Source: Desulfovibrio desulfuricans DSM 642
GTDB taxonomy: Bacteria > Desulfobacterota > Desulfovibrionia > Desulfovibrionales > Desulfovibrionaceae
NCBI RefSeq assembly: GCF_000420465.1
Contig: NZ_ATUZ01000015.1
Span: 186,001-250,000 of the forward strand
Length of the DNA: 64,000 nt
Direction of reading: 5' to 3'
The number at the start of each line of letters is the position of its first letter. Position 1 is the stretch's first letter. The notes below the pieces were generated by a model. The model saw only the letters and a list, made by a program, of their open reading frames with translations, was not told where the DNA came from and ran no database searches. Position numbers and translations under genes: made by a program. Below are positions 1 to 11,368 of this stretch, piece after piece.

Positions 1-1
1 G

Positions 2-124
2 CTGGTAGGGGCCACGGGCCGCGTTACCGGGCCGCATCTGCATCTATCGCTTCTGGTTCAGGGCGAGTCGGTTGACCCGCAGCCCTTTTTGACAACCGGG
101 AACGCCAGGGGAAACAATCCATGA
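2..124 (+). CDS. M23-family metallopeptidase, C-terminal end only (partial)
   Basis: An open frame enters from the left edge and ends at the TGA at 122-124, giving about 40 residues. It contains V-G-A-T-G-R-V-T-G-P-H-L-H-L, the last metal-binding motif (HxH) of LytM/M23 peptidases, followed by the usual short tail ending in D-P-Q-P-F-L. M23 enzymes cut peptidoglycan peptide bridges or act as division-associated LytM factors in the envelope. The stop overlaps the xseB start (ATGA), so the gene is translationally coupled to the xseB-ispA-dxs run. The start, the signal peptide and the first zinc motif lie outside the window, so whether the enzyme is active cannot be judged. Confidence 0.75.
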   Translation: MVGATGRVTGPHLHLSLLVQGESVDPQPFLTTGNARGNNP

Positions 125-381
125 GCGCCAAGACAGACAATACTTTTGAAAAAAAGATGGCCCGGCTTCAGGAGATCGTGGCGGCGCTTGAAAGCGGCGA
201 CCTGCCCCTGGAAAAGGGCATGGCCCTGTATAAGGAAGGAGCGGCGTGTTCGCGCTATTGCCGCGAACAGCTCGACAAAGCCCGGCATGAGCTTGAAATC
301 TGGCAGGATGGTCAGGCTCGTCCCCTTGAGTCACGCCCTGTGACGGCAAGCGGGCTGAACGCAGAAGAGGAGGCGGAATAG
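121..381 (+). CDS. xseB: Exodeoxyribonuclease VII small subunit
   Basis: 86 residues, the normal size of XseB (about 70-90). The core F-E-K-K-M-A-R-L-Q-E-I-V through L-E-S-G-D-L-P-L-E matches the family signature: a two-helix hairpin in which a helix is followed by the conserved ExGxLPLE-type turn. XseB binds XseA to form exonuclease VII, which degrades single-stranded DNA to oligonucleotides in repair. The start ATG overlaps the stop of the upstream M23 gene, and ispA starts 3 nt after the stop. The xseB-ispA-dxs order is common in proteobacteria, though XseB has no known role in isoprenoid synthesis. xseA is not in the window. Confidence 0.93.
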   Translation: MSAKTDNTFEKKMARLQEIVAALESGDLPLEKGMALYKEGAACSRYCREQLDKARHELEIWQDGQARPLESRPVTASGLNAEEEAE

Positions 382-384
382 GCG

Positions 385-1278
385 ATGATGAGCGTTGCTG
401 ACATGAAGGCCCTGCTGCACGCGCGGGGCAAGGATGTGGAAGCCTATCTGGCCACCTGCCTTGACGGCCGTGATATGCCGCAGAGGCTCAAGGATTCCAT
501 GCTGTACAGCCTGCAAGCCGGGGGCAAGCGTTTGCGCCCTGTTTTGTGCCTGAGCACCGCCGCCCTGTGCGGCCTTTCGCCACAGCGCAGCATGCCCTTT
601 GCTGCCGCTATCGAGATGATTCACACCTATTCTCTCATCCATGACGACCTCCCCGCCATGGATAACGATGATCTGCGCCGGGGCAAGCCCTCGAACCACA
701 AGGCTTTTGACGAAGCCACGGCCATACTGGCGGGCGATGGCCTGCTGACGGACGCCTTCATGGTCATGTGCCGTACCGCAGAGGCCCCTGACCGTGTGCT
801 GGACGCCGTGGCCGAGCTTTCGCTGGCGGCAGGGTCTTCCGGCATGGTTGGCGGGCAGGAATGGGACATGATCTACACGGGCGCGGCGTCCATCACGCTT
901 GAGCAGATGCGTGCCGTGCACGCCATGAAAACAGGGGCGCTGCTGCGGGCATCGTGCGTGTGCGGGGCCATCCTTGCCGGGGCGGAAACTCCCGCGCGCG
1001 AGGCCATTGCCGCCTACGGCGCGGCGCTTGGCGTGGCCTTTCAGATTGCGGACGACATCCTTGATGTTGTTTCCGACACTGAAACCCTGGGCAAACCTGC
1101 GGGCAGTGACGAGGAGCAGGGCAAAAGCACCTATCCCGCCCTGCTGGGGCTTGAAAAAAGCCGTGAACTGGCGCGCGCGCAGGCTCAGGCCGCGCAGGAC
1201 GCGCTGGCCCCGTTTGACGGGCAGGAAGCGGATTTTCTGCGCGCATTGGCCGACTACACGGTAACGAGGGCGGCCTAA
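385..1278 (+). CDS. ispA: Polyprenyl (farnesyl/geranylgeranyl) diphosphate synthase
   Basis: 297 residues, a typical short-chain trans-prenyltransferase. Visible motifs are GGKRLRP (46-52, diphosphate binding), the first aspartate-rich motif D-D-L-P-A-M-D-N-D (87-95), G-K-P-S-N-H (100-105) and the second aspartate-rich motif D-D-I-L-D (223-227). It condenses IPP with DMAPP/GPP in the cytosol, supplying precursors for undecaprenyl phosphate and quinones. The two-residue insert in the first DDxxxxD motif is the usual bacterial FPP synthase form. The start is the first of two adjacent ATGs, with a GAGGAGG-like ribosome site about 12 nt upstream. It abuts dxs with no spacer, so the operon supplies both precursor synthesis and chain elongation. 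Exact product length (C15 or C20) cannot be read from sequence. Confidence 0.95.
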   Translation: MMSVADMKALLHARGKDVEAYLATCLDGRDMPQRLKDSMLYSLQAGGKRLRPVLCLSTAALCGLSPQRSMPFAAAIEMIHTYSLIHDDLPAMDNDDLRRGKPSNHKAFDEATAILAGDGLLTDAFMVMCRTAEAPDRVLDAVAELSLAAGSSGMVGGQEWDMIYTGAASITLEQMRAVHAMKTGALLRASCVCGAILAGAETPAREAIAAYGAALGVAFQIADDILDVVSDTETLGKPAGSDEEQGKSTYPALLGLEKSRELARAQAQAAQDALAPFDGQEADFLRALADYTVTRAA

Positions 1279-3180
1279 ATGGACATCACAGAGAGCCCAT
1301 TGCTGGATGCTGTCAGCAGCCCGGCGCAACTGAACAAATATTCTGACGCCCAGCTTGCCCAACTGGCTGGCGAGGTGCGCAGCCGCATCATTGAAACCGT
1401 CTCCCGCAACGGCGGGCACCTTGCGCCCTCGCTGGGCGTGGTTGAGCTGACGCTGGCCCTGCTGGCGACCTTTAATGTGGAGCACGACAAGCTCATCTGG
1501 GACGTGGGGCATCAGGCCTACGCCTACAAGCTGCTGACAGGGCGCGCCAAGAATTTTCATACTCTACGGTCTTTTGGTGGCATTTCAGGCTTTCCGCGCA
1601 TGGCAGAAAGCCCGTACGACCATTTCGGCGTGGGGCATTCCTCCACTTCCATTTCTGCTGCCCTGGGTATGGCCCTGGCCCGCGATCTTTCCTGTCTCAA
1701 GCACCACGTGCTGGCCGTTATCGGCGATGGCTCGCTGACGGCGGGCGAAGCCTTTGAGGGTCTGAACCTCGCGGGCCACATGGGGCGGCGGCTCATTGTG
1801 GTGCTCAACGACAATGAAATGTCCATTTCGCCCAATGTGGGCGCGCTTTCGCTGTTTTTGAGCCGCACACTTTCACAGCGCTGGGTGCGGCAAACCCGCA
1901 AGGAAGTGCTCAATTTCCTGCGTTCCATTCCGCGCATCGGCCAAAAGCTGGCCGTATACGCCATGCGCGGCGAATGGAGCTTCAAGTCGTTCTTTACGCC
2001 GGGCATGCTGTTTGAGGCTTTTCGCTTCAACTACATCGGCCCGGTGGATGGGCACGACATCACAAGCCTGCGCCGCCATCTGGAAATGGCCGCCGCCATC
2101 GAGGACGGCCCGGTGCTGCTGCATGTGCGCACCCAGAAGGGCAAGGGCTACGGCCCGGCGGAAAAAAATCCCACCCTGTACCACGGCATCGGCCTGTTCA
2201 CGCCAGAAACCGGGCAGCCTGTGGCTTCCACAGCCAAGCTGCCCTCGTTCACCACGGTGTTCAGCAATACGCTGACCGAGCTTGCCGAGCATAACGACAA
2301 GATCATTGCCATCACGGCGGCCATGCCCGAAGGCACAGGCACGGACAAGTTCCGCGCGCGCTTCCCCGACCGTTTTGTGGATGTGGGCATTTGCGAGCAG
2401 CACGCCGTGACCTTTGCTGCGGGCCTTGCCAGTCAGGGCTATCGGCCCGCGCTGGCCGTGTATTCCACCTTTTTGCAGCGCTCGTACGATCAGGTTGTGC
2501 ACGATGTATGCCTGCAAAACCTGCCCGTTACCTTCTGCGTGGACCGCGCAGGCCTTGTGGGCGAAGATGGCGCGACCCACCATGGCGCTTTTGATATCGC
2601 CTACCTGCGGCACATCCCCAATATAGCCATGCTGGCCCCGCGCGATGAAAATCTGCTGCGCCATAGCCTGCACACGGCTTTGTGCCATCCCGGCCCTTGC
2701 GCCCTGCGGTATCCGCGCGGCAGCGCCTTTGGCGTTGCCCCTGACGGCGCGCCCCGGCTGCTGACCCCAGGCAGGGGCGAAGTGCTGCAACAGGGCGAAG
2801 GCCTTGCGGTGATAGCCGTGGGCAACCGCGCGCATCCGGCGCTGGAAGCTGCGGCCATGGTGGAGCGTCAGACAGGGGTGAAACCCTTTGTGTTCGACCC
2901 GGTCTGGATCAAACCCTTGCCGGAAGAACAACTGGCCGAAATCGCCCAAACCTTTGACCGTATTCTTATGGTGGAAGAAGGCGTGCTGGCTGGCGGTTTT
3001 TCATCCGCAGTGCTGGAATTCTGGAATGACCGTGGCCTCATGCGCGGCCAGCGCATCAAACGCCTTGGCCTGCCCGACCATTTTGTGGAGCACGGCAGCC
3101 AGTTGCGCCTGCGCGAGCTTGTGGGCCTGCGCACCAACAATATCGCCGAGGCCATGCTGGAGCTTCTGGGAAAAAAATAG
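1279..3180 (+). CDS. dxs: 1-deoxy-D-xylulose-5-phosphate synthase
   Basis: 633 residues, full length. Dxs joins pyruvate and glyceraldehyde 3-phosphate with thiamine diphosphate, the first step of the MEP isoprenoid pathway. The N-terminal domain has H-F-G-V-G-H-S-S-T-S (115-124), the thiamine-diphosphate/Mg motif G-D-G-S (149-152) and N-D-N (177-179). The transketolase pyrimidine-binding domain has the catalytic glutamate in G-I-C-E-Q-H (370-375), followed by the C-terminal transketolase domain. The ATG follows the ispA TAA directly, so the two are one transcript. A strong hairpin terminator starts 21 nt after the stop. Confidence 0.97.
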   Translation: MDITESPLLDAVSSPAQLNKYSDAQLAQLAGEVRSRIIETVSRNGGHLAPSLGVVELTLALLATFNVEHDKLIWDVGHQAYAYKLLTGRAKNFHTLRSFGGISGFPRMAESPYDHFGVGHSSTSISAALGMALARDLSCLKHHVLAVIGDGSLTAGEAFEGLNLAGHMGRRLIVVLNDNEMSISPNVGALSLFLSRTLSQRWVRQTRKEVLNFLRSIPRIGQKLAVYAMRGEWSFKSFFTPGMLFEAFRFNYIGPVDGHDITSLRRHLEMAAAIEDGPVLLHVRTQKGKGYGPAEKNPTLYHGIGLFTPETGQPVASTAKLPSFTTVFSNTLTELAEHNDKIIAITAAMPEGTGTDKFRARFPDRFVDVGICEQHAVTFAAGLASQGYRPALAVYSTFLQRSYDQVVHDVCLQNLPVTFCVDRAGLVGEDGATHHGAFDIAYLRHIPNIAMLAPRDENLLRHSLHTALCHPGPCALRYPRGSAFGVAPDGAPRLLTPGRGEVLQQGEGLAVIAVGNRAHPALEAAAMVERQTGVKPFVFDPVWIKPLPEEQLAEIAQTFDRILMVEEGVLAGGFSSAVLEFWNDRGLMRGQRIKRLGLPDHFVEHGSQLRLRELVGLRTNNIAEAMLELLGKK

Positions 3181-3201
3181 GCTGATAGAAATCTTGAAAA
3201 T

Positions 3202-3243
3202 AAAACTGCCGGGATTTTGATGCATCAAAATCCCGGCAGTTTT
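3202..3243. terminator. Perfect 42-nt palindrome: bidirectional Rho-independent terminator
   Basis: The two 21-nt halves are exact reverse complements with a GC-rich core (CTGCCGGGA / TCCCGGCAG). They are flanked by AAAA on the left and TTTT on the right, so the structure can stop transcription on either strand. It lies between dxs (+) and the convergent queC operon (-), which fits a shared bidirectional terminator. Confidence 0.9.
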
Positions 3244-3326
3244 GTATTTTGTGGGAGAAAAACTAATTTGCGGCAGTGCGTCCTATGCTTGCTGGATCAG
3301 AATGGAAGTATTCCGCCCTACGCGTT

Positions 3327-3872
3327 CTAGTCTGGCTGAATATCGTATTGCTCCAGCTTGTCCCACACGGCGCTGATAATCAGGGCCATAACGGCAGCAA
3401 GGCGGGCCTTTGCGTGGTCGTCCGGCGGGGTGGCCTGGCCGTGCAGGTTGGCGGCCTGCACCGCAAGGCGCTGGCAGAACAGTTCCGGGCAGCGAACCTG
3501 CTGTTCCTGCGCGAGCAGGGGCATGTATTCGGCAAAAGGGCCGTCCACAAAGGCATTAAGGGCTGCGTTGACCGCTTTTTCGTCCGCGCTGTCAAAATCA
3601 TTGCTGGCTGCGGCCAGCAGATTGCCCGTCTGGCGCAGATAGGCCAAAAATACGGTATTGGGCGCGTGGTGCATGATAGCGGCCGTAACCACCGCATGCA
3701 CAAAGGCCCGCCACTCCGCGCAGAACATATCCGCACCGGGGCCTGACAGATATTCATCGGGCATCTGCGCGCCGCTGGCCATATTGATGATGTCGGCGGT
3801 CTTGCTGTTGAGTTGAAACAGAATACAGGCCGCTTCCACACCCTGAGCCGCGCTGAGCCGTTTTTTGGACAT
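3327..3872 (-). CDS. Hypothetical protein, last gene of the nuclease-queC operon
   Basis: 181 residues and no family I recognise. It is alpha-helical in character, alanine-rich and without a signal peptide or membrane segment. It has scattered cysteines (C-I-L-F-Q, M-F-C-A-E-W, R-C-P-E-L-F-C) but no metal-binding spacing. The frame stays open upstream to 4106, but those codons are antisense-like arginine-rich sequence inside queC. The ATG at 3870-3872 overlaps the queC TGA (TGATG), which decides the start and implies translational coupling. Context suggests co-expression with queC, which makes the 7-deazaguanine precursor of queuosine, but nothing in the sequence shows a queuosine role. Confidence 0.7.
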   Translation of the reverse strand: MSKKRLSAAQGVEAACILFQLNSKTADIINMASGAQMPDEYLSGPGADMFCAEWRAFVHAVVTAAIMHHAPNTVFLAYLRQTGNLLAAASNDFDSADEKAVNAALNAFVDGPFAEYMPLLAQEQQVRCPELFCQRLAVQAANLHGQATPPDDHAKARLAAVMALIISAVWDKLEQYDIQPD

Positions 3873-4630
3873 CAGGCCTCTTCCTCTAGCGGGTTTTGCG
3901 CGCAGGCTGCCTGCGCCTCGGCATAGGCGGCGTAACCCGCAGCGCGCAGGCGGCAGGCAGGGCAGTCGCCGCAGCCATAGCCCCAGGGGTAGCGCTGCCC
4001 GCGCTGGCCCATGTAGCAGGTGTGGCTTTCTTCCACAATCAGGTTCACCAGCGCATCGCCGCCAAGGCTGCGGGCCAGCATCCAGGCGTCTTTTTTGCTG
4101 CACCACATGAGCGGCGTGTGTAGCGTAAAATTGGCGTCCATGCCGCTGTTAATGGCAACCTGCATGGCCTTGATGCTGTCGTCCCGGCAGTCGGGATAGC
4201 CGGAGTAATCGCTCTGGCAGACGCCCAGCACCATGTGACGGATTTCCTTGGCATAGGCCCAGGCAGCGGCGTGCAGAATAAATATGAGGTTGCGGCCAGG
4301 CACAAAGGTGTTGGGCAGGCCGTTGGCGCAGTGTTCTTCAATGGGCGCGTCAGAGGTCAGAGCCGTGTCTGCCAGCTGGCGGAAAATATCGAGATTGAGC
4401 AGGGTGTCCGGCCCCATGCGTTGCGCCCATTGCGGGTTGAGGGCGACAATGCCCTCGCGCACGCGCTTGCGGCAGTCAAGCTCCACAGAGTGACGCTGCC
4501 CGTAGTCAAAGCCCAGGGTCAGCACACGTTTGAAGCGGCTGAGCGCCCATGCGAGGCAGGTGGCGGAATCCTGCCCGCCGGAAAATATGACAAGAGCCTG
4601 TTGTTCAAGCAGGGGAGAAGTGGTGTTCAT
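3872..4630 (-). CDS. queC: 7-cyano-7-deazaguanine (preQ0) synthase
   Basis: 252 residues. QueC converts 7-carboxy-7-deazaguanine to preQ0 using ATP and ammonia, in the queuosine tRNA-modification pathway. The PP-loop ATPase motif S-G-G-Q-D-S is at residues 17-22. Four C-terminal cysteines (C205, C220, C223, C226; C-G-D-C-P-A-C) form the structural zinc site. The ATG overlaps the stop of the upstream nuclease gene (ATGA) and its own stop overlaps the next start (TGATG), so the three genes form a tightly coupled operon. No queD, queE or queF is nearby, and no preQ1 riboswitch was recognised upstream. Confidence 0.95.
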   Translation of the reverse strand: MNTTSPLLEQQALVIFSGGQDSATCLAWALSRFKRVLTLGFDYGQRHSVELDCRKRVREGIVALNPQWAQRMGPDTLLNLDIFRQLADTALTSDAPIEEHCANGLPNTFVPGRNLIFILHAAAWAYAKEIRHMVLGVCQSDYSGYPDCRDDSIKAMQVAINSGMDANFTLHTPLMWCSKKDAWMLARSLGGDALVNLIVEESHTCYMGQRGQRYPWGYGCGDCPACRLRAAGYAAYAEAQAACAQNPLEEEA

Positions 4631-5361
4631 TTTACTTGCGGCCAGAAGTTGCAGGGACGCGCCGGGGCGTAGCCAGCCATAAAGGCATCCATGAGCGTGC
4701 CGAAAAACACGCGGTTGCGGGGCTTTATGTGCTGTACTTCAGCGCAGTCAGTGGGGAAAAAGCGCATGGATTCACGATTGCCCAGATAGGTCTTTTTGGC
4801 GGCGGGCAGGGTGAGCAAATGCGCCCACATGCCGCGCCGGGCGGCAATGGCTTCGTGCTGGAGTTTGCGCAGCCTTTCCTGAAAATGGGGATTAAGGTCG
4901 TTGTGCGGATACACAAAGGCCGCACCGTTGCGAACCATGGTGTCGGACAGAGAGTGCCCGTCAGGCAGAATGACATCGGCCACCACGCGTCCGTAATGAT
5001 CCTTGCCCTTAACATCCACAGCCACAAGGCGCACATCCTTGCCCTGAGCCAGTTTGGTGAGCTGGTCAAAGGCCTCGCGGGCGTAGTACTGGGGCTTTTG
5101 CTTGCCCCGATCCATTTCAGGGGCGTCAATGCCAGCAAGGCGCACTGTGCGCCTGTCAGTGAGCTTTAACGTGTCGCCGTCAAAACATTTGGCGACCTTG
5201 CCCTGCGGATTGGGCAGAGGCTCTGCCGCAGGCGCAGCGCCAGCAACACGTGTCAGTGCCAGCAGACACAGAAGAATCAGCGCAAAGACATGCGCTGTAG
5301 TATGATTTTTGCCGCCCGAAAAATTGGGCCAGCGGAAAAGCTGTTGCATGTGGCTCAGCAT
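4627..5361 (-). CDS. Exported thermonuclease-like (SNase-fold) protein
   Basis: 244 residues. A hydrophobic stretch (about 25-42, ending A-G-A-A-P-A) looks like a signal peptide or anchor with an unusually long N-terminal region. The SNase domain follows: D-G-D-T-L (61-65), [10 protein letters not shown] (73-82) and [10 protein letters not shown] further on, matching the calcium-binding and catalytic arginine segments of staphylococcal nuclease. It likely degrades nucleic acid in the periplasm or outside the cell. The first ATG has no clear ribosome site; a second in-frame ATG lies four codons later and is equally possible. It is the first gene of the operon with queC. Family is confident; activity is inferred. 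Confidence 0.85.
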   Translation of the reverse strand: MLSHMQQLFRWPNFSGGKNHTTAHVFALILLCLLALTRVAGAAPAAEPLPNPQGKVAKCFDGDTLKLTDRRTVRLAGIDAPEMDRGKQKPQYYAREAFDQLTKLAQGKDVRLVAVDVKGKDHYGRVVADVILPDGHSLSDTMVRNGAAFVYPHNDLNPHFQERLRKLQHEAIAARRGMWAHLLTLPAAKKTYLGNRESMRFFPTDCAEVQHIKPRNRVFFGTLMDAFMAGYAPARPCNFWPQVK

Positions 5362-5419
5362 GGGTGCGGTGCTCGTCCGTTGCTGTCAGTGTGGCGGAAG
5401 GGTCAATGGAATAATGACC

Positions 5420-5455
5420 GTGCAAGCCCGGCAGGTCAACCCGCCGGGCTTGCAC
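5420..5455 (-). terminator. Hairpin downstream of rpoD (possible terminator)
   Basis: Thirteen-base arms GTGCAAGCCCGGC / GCCGGGCTTGCAC pair perfectly around a 10-nt loop, 6 nt beyond the rpoD stop. No clear U-tract follows on the minus strand, so it may be a weak intrinsic terminator or an RNA 3-prime-end stabiliser. Confidence 0.6.
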
Positions 5456-5461
5456 AATGAA

Positions 5462-7217
<1,756 letters not shown>

Positions 7218-7231
<14 letters not shown>

Positions 7232-8951
7232 GCCCTTTCTCCAAGGTTTCCTTAAGTGCGCGAAGATAATCCAAATCAGCTTCAAAGTCACCTATGCCTG
7301 TATTGGCCCGCATGGCAGCGGACAGGGAGGAGGCCTGAGCTGAGGCATAGTATTGATCTAACGACTGTCGCAAAAATTCCAATTCTTTTTCGCCATTGTC
7401 GCACGGTGCGGCAGTTGGCCCGCGACACTCACACCAGAAGCTTTTTTCTCGTTCGTCTAAGTGATGAAAAACATCCTCGGGGCCGTGGGTTTCTATCTTG
7501 TCCCAGAGCCTCCTGGCGATTTCAGACCTCAAGGCAAGGTCTGCCCCTATTTCCTGCATATCGCGCAGACGGTGGGGATACCGCACGGCAAACATCATTA
7601 TTTGTCTGTCGCGTATGTTCTGGCGCGTCCGCGAGGCGGAGACCCCCTGTCGCTGGCTGTCTTTGCGTTGCCCCCGCGCCCCGGCAATGCCCTCGCGCAG
7701 GTCGGCTTCCGAAAGCTGCAAATGTGCCGCCAGCCGCGAAATGTAAGGGCTGATCAGCTCTGGAATATCCAGCTGGCGCAAAAAATTGCGTGCCCATTCC
7801 ACTGTTTCGCGCGGGGCCAGGGCCTTGAGCACGTCTACGCAAAAGCGCAGACCGTCCGGGGCCTGTGCCTGCAATGCCTCAAAAGCCTCGGGGCCAGCGC
7901 CGCGCAGCAAACTGTCTATGTCTTCACCTTCGGGCATGATCACCACGCTGCACGAAAGGCCGCGCGTGAGCAGCATTTCGCACGAGCGCAAGGCTGCCTT
8001 GCGTCCGGCGCGGTCGCCGTCAAACAGCAGGGTCATTTGCGATGCAAAGCCCGAAAGGCGTTTTATCTGTTCAGGCGTCAGGGCCGTACCCAGCACGCCA
8101 ACGGCATTGTCGTAGCCGAACTGGTGCAGGGTGAGCACGTCCATGTAGCCTTCTGTCAACATGGCGCGGCCCTTGGTCACAATGCCGCGCCGCGCCTGCG
8201 CCAGCCCGTAAAGGTGCTCGCCCTTCTTGTAGAGGGGCGTGTCGGCGCTGTTGATGTACTTGGCTTCTTCCTCATCGGCGATAATGCGCCCGCCAAAGGC
8301 GATTATCTGGTTGGAAAGGCTCTTGATAGGGAATATAAGCCGCCCGCGAAACCTGTCGTAGGGTCGCCCGCTGCTCGCCTGTCCTACAAGGCCAGCCTCT
8401 GCGGCCATGCGCATATCAAAGCCCGCACGGCGCAGGGCATCAGCCAGCGACTGCCATTCGCGTCTGGCCCAGCCAAGGCCAAAGCGCTGCACTATCTCAT
8501 CGCTCAAATCGCGTTTTTCTATATACCGCCTGCACTCTTCTGCCTCGGGGCTTTGCAGGGCCGAGGCAAAATGGCCTGCCGCAAGCTCGTACATGCGCAG
8601 CATCTGCTGCCGCGCCGAGCGCTGCTTGCGTTCCTGCCCATCCCGCTGGGGATCGCGTGGGCCGCGGTCAATGGTAATGCCAGCTTCCGCCGCCAGCTGT
8701 TCAAGTGTTTCCTTAAACTCCAGCCCGTTGATGCGGCTGTAAAAATCAAAAATATCGCCCGAGGCGTGGCAGCCGAAACAGTAAAAAAGCCCCTGATCTT
8801 CGTTGACGGAAAAGGACGGCTTGGTTTCCTGATGGAATGGGCAGGGTGCCACCCAGCGCGGCCCGTTGCGCTTCAGCTCAACATAGCGGCGCACCACGTC
8901 AACGATATTCAGGCGCTCTTTAATGGCGCGGATTGCGTCCTTGGACTGCAT
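7218..8951 (-). CDS. dnaG: DNA primase
   Basis: 577 residues. DnaG makes RNA primers at the replication fork. The CHC2 zinc-binding domain is visible (C37, H40, C58, C61). The TOPRIM catalytic core includes E267 in E-G-Y-M-D and the D-G-D motif (D311, D313). The C-terminal helicase-interaction domain is present but diverged. The gene starts 17 nt after the mutS2 stop and overlaps rpoD by 14 nt, so it is co-transcribed with both. Length is near the usual 580-600. Confidence 0.96.
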
Positions 8952-8968
8952 GGGTCACACGCCCGTAA

Positions 8969-11368
8969 TTAGCGAAAGGTTACTATGGTCATGCCGTCGC
9001 CGCCCCGGTCTTCCGGTGCAAGGACAAACTGCCCCACAGCCGGGAAACTCCGCAAAAAATCATGCACCTGACGGCGCAGCGCGCCCGTTCCCCTGCCGTG
9101 TACCACTTCCACCTCAGAAAATCCTGCCAGCAAGGCCTTGTCCATAAAGCGCTCCAGCTCGGCCAGCGCCACATCCGCTCGCATGCCGCGCATGTCAAGG
9201 CGCAGGGATGCGGCCTCGTCACTGGCGGATGTGCGTCCCACAACGCCCCTGAGGGCGCCTTTGGAGGGGCTTGGCGCTGCCTGGCCCGGCACGCGCAGGG
9301 CCTTCATTTCTGCCCAGAGGTTCACGCCGTTCATTTCCAGCCGCACACGCCCGCGCCGTTCGTCCACATCTGTGATGACGCCGCGCTTGTTGAATACGGT
9401 GTGCAGCACCTCCTGCCCGGTTGCAAAGCTCTGGGGCTGGGGCAGCACGGATGCGCCTTCCGCAGTTTCATCCTGCGCGGGAGCCAGCGAGGCCCGCAGG
9501 CGCGACATTTCCTTGAGCGCCTGCTTGTGGGTGGCGCGGCCTTCCTTCCAGGCGCGCATGAGGTCGCCAGCCTGGGCGCGAACCTCGTCATGCAGGCGGA
9601 GGCGTTCCTTCTCAAGCTTTTCGCGCAGATCCTGCGTCTGGCGGCGGGTTTTATCCTGCTCGCGCTTTAGTTCCGCCAGTTCTTCCTCCCGCTTTGCGGC
9701 CAGGTCATTGAGCCTGCCAAGCAGGGCCGTGGCGTCCTGCCCGTCCTGCAAAAGGTAATGCTCCGCCCTGCGCACAATGCTTTCGGCAAGGCCGTGCTCG
9801 CGCGCCACATCCAGTGCCTGACTGGCCCCGACCTGATCGTAAGCAAGCCGGAACAAAGGCTTTTTGCTTTGGGGATCAAAGAGCATGGAGGCCGCGCGAG
9901 CGCCTTCGCGCGTGAGGGCATAGCTTTTGAGCGCGGGAAAATGCGTTGCCGACAGAACAAAGGTATGTTTGTCCAGCAATTCGTCAAGTACGGCCTGAGC
10001 AAGGGCAGCGCCCTGGGCCGGGTCTGTGCCTGCGCCAAATTCGTCAAGCAGCACAAGGCTGCTGGCGTCAAGGTGCTTCCATGCCTTGGCAAGGTGCTCG
10101 ATCTGGGCTGTGAAGGTAGACACGTTGTCCGCAAGGCTCTGCTCGTCACCGATAAAGGCATCCAGCCTGCTGAACCAGAGCAGGTGCGAACCCGCGCCCA
10201 CTGGCACGGGCAGGCCGCTCAGGGTCATGGCCGCAATGAGGCCAAGCGTCTTGAGGCATACGGTTTTGCCGCCCGCATTGCCGCCGGTGATGACCAGAGC
10301 GCGCTCGCCGGGGCGCAGCACGATATCCAGAGGCCGCACCTTGCTGTGGGCAGCGGCGGCGGCCTTGGAGCCATCCTTGCCGGATTCTGCCACGCGGTTG
10401 AGCATGAGCAGGGGGTGGCGGGCATCAAGAAGCTGAATGCCCTCCGCCACGGGGGTGAGGGGCAGTGGGCGGCCGTCAAAAAGGGCGGCAAGCCTGCGCT
10501 TGGCCTGCAAAACATCAAGTTGTGCCAGCAGTTCAAGGGCTGCGCGCGCGCCGGGCAGTTCCGCTTCAAGCAGGCTGCGCAGATAGACCAGAACCTTGCG
10601 TTCTTCTTCGCGTTCTTCGCGCTTCAGTTCCTGAAGGCGGTTGTTGATCTCCACCAGAAACATGGGTTCAAAGTAGCAGGTCTCGCCCGTTTGCGACCAG
10701 TCGTGGATGATGCCCTGCATGCGGCCCTTGAAGTTGGCCTTGAGGGGCAGCACGTAACGGTCGGACGAGAGGGTCATGAACTCGTCTTGCAGATAGGCCA
10801 GCATGTTGTACTGCTGGGCAAAATCCTTGACCTTGCGCATGCAGCTCTGGTGCAGGCGGCGCAGTTCGCCGCGCAGGCGGTACAGCTCCGGCGAGCTTTC
10901 ATCGCGCAGCAGGCCATCGTCAGAAATGCAGCGCAAAAGGGCCGCAGTGAGCTGAACCGGCAGGGGAGAGCCATCGGCCATGGCCATCAGGTGCGGCCAG
11001 CGGGTGGCGGCTTCGGGCTGGGCAATGGATGCGTGGGCGTCTCTGGCAAGGCGCAGCACCTCGCGCAGTGCCCAGAAGGCGTCCACATCGGGCTGAAAAG
11101 TTTGGGAGCGGCTGGTGGCCGCAGCGCGCAGCATGCCGCTGACATCGGGGAAGGAACAGACGCAGAAAACAGCGCCGCCTGCGGCAGGGCGGCTGGCCCA
11201 GTCGGCGGCTTCCTCATAGATGCGCGCGGCAAGCGTTACAGCCTCTGCATCGTCAAGGGGGGCAATGGCCCTGGCGCATTCCCGGCCAACGCCGGAAAGG
11301 CACAATTCCGAAAGGTGGTCTGTAATGCGGTGAAATTCAAGGGCGTTGAGCGTGCGGGCGTGAATCAT
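8969..11368 (-). CDS. mutS2: Endonuclease MutS2 (MutS-family ATPase with Smr domain)
   Basis: 799 residues. The N-terminal MutS core and clamp lack the mismatch-recognition domain of MutS1. The Walker A motif G-G-N-A-G-G-K-T is at 362-369, followed by L-D-E-F-G-A-G-T-D-P Walker B and ABC-type signatures. A long charged coiled coil (around 560-630) leads to a C-terminal Smr domain (about 722-799) with the G-M-R-A-D and H-G-R-G-T-G motifs. MutS2 proteins have been linked to suppression of recombination and, in Bacillus, to splitting collided ribosomes. The position between yqeY and dnaG places it in the translation/replication operon here. Confidence 0.95.
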   Translation of the reverse strand: MIHARTLNALEFHRITDHLSELCLSGVGRECARAIAPLDDAEAVTLAARIYEEAADWASRPAAGGAVFCVCSFPDVSGMLRAAATSRSQTFQPDVDAFWALREVLRLARDAHASIAQPEAATRWPHLMAMADGSPLPVQLTAALLRCISDDGLLRDESSPELYRLRGELRRLHQSCMRKVKDFAQQYNMLAYLQDEFMTLSSDRYVLPLKANFKGRMQGIIHDWSQTGETCYFEPMFLVEINNRLQELKREEREEERKVLVYLRSLLEAELPGARAALELLAQLDVLQAKRRLAALFDGRPLPLTPVAEGIQLLDARHPLLMLNRVAESGKDGSKAAAAAHSKVRPLDIVLRPGERALVITGGNAGGKTVCLKTLGLIAAMTLSGLPVPVGAGSHLLWFSRLDAFIGDEQSLADNVSTFTAQIEHLAKAWKHLDASSLVLLDEFGAGTDPAQGAALAQAVLDELLDKHTFVLSATHFPALKSYALTREGARAASMLFDPQSKKPLFRLAYDQVGASQALDVAREHGLAESIVRRAEHYLLQDGQDATALLGRLNDLAAKREEELAELKREQDKTRRQTQDLREKLEKERLRLHDEVRAQAGDLMRAWKEGRATHKQALKEMSRLRASLAPAQDETAEGASVLPQPQSFATGQEVLHTVFNKRGVITDVDERRGRVRLEMNGVNLWAEMKALRVPGQAAPSPSKGALRGVVGRTSASDEAASLRLDMRGMRADVALAELERFMDKALLAGFSEVEVVHGRGTGALRRQVHDFLRSFPAVGQFVLAPEDRGGDGMTIVTFR

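Noticed and set aside
331..1560. 409-residue open frame antisense to ispA and dxs
   Set aside because: Overlaps two confident genes in the opposite direction and has no ribosome site or domain.
5362..5461. Possible preQ1 riboswitch upstream of the queC operon
   Set aside because: No preQ1 aptamer-like pattern (C-rich loop with A-rich tail) is visible.
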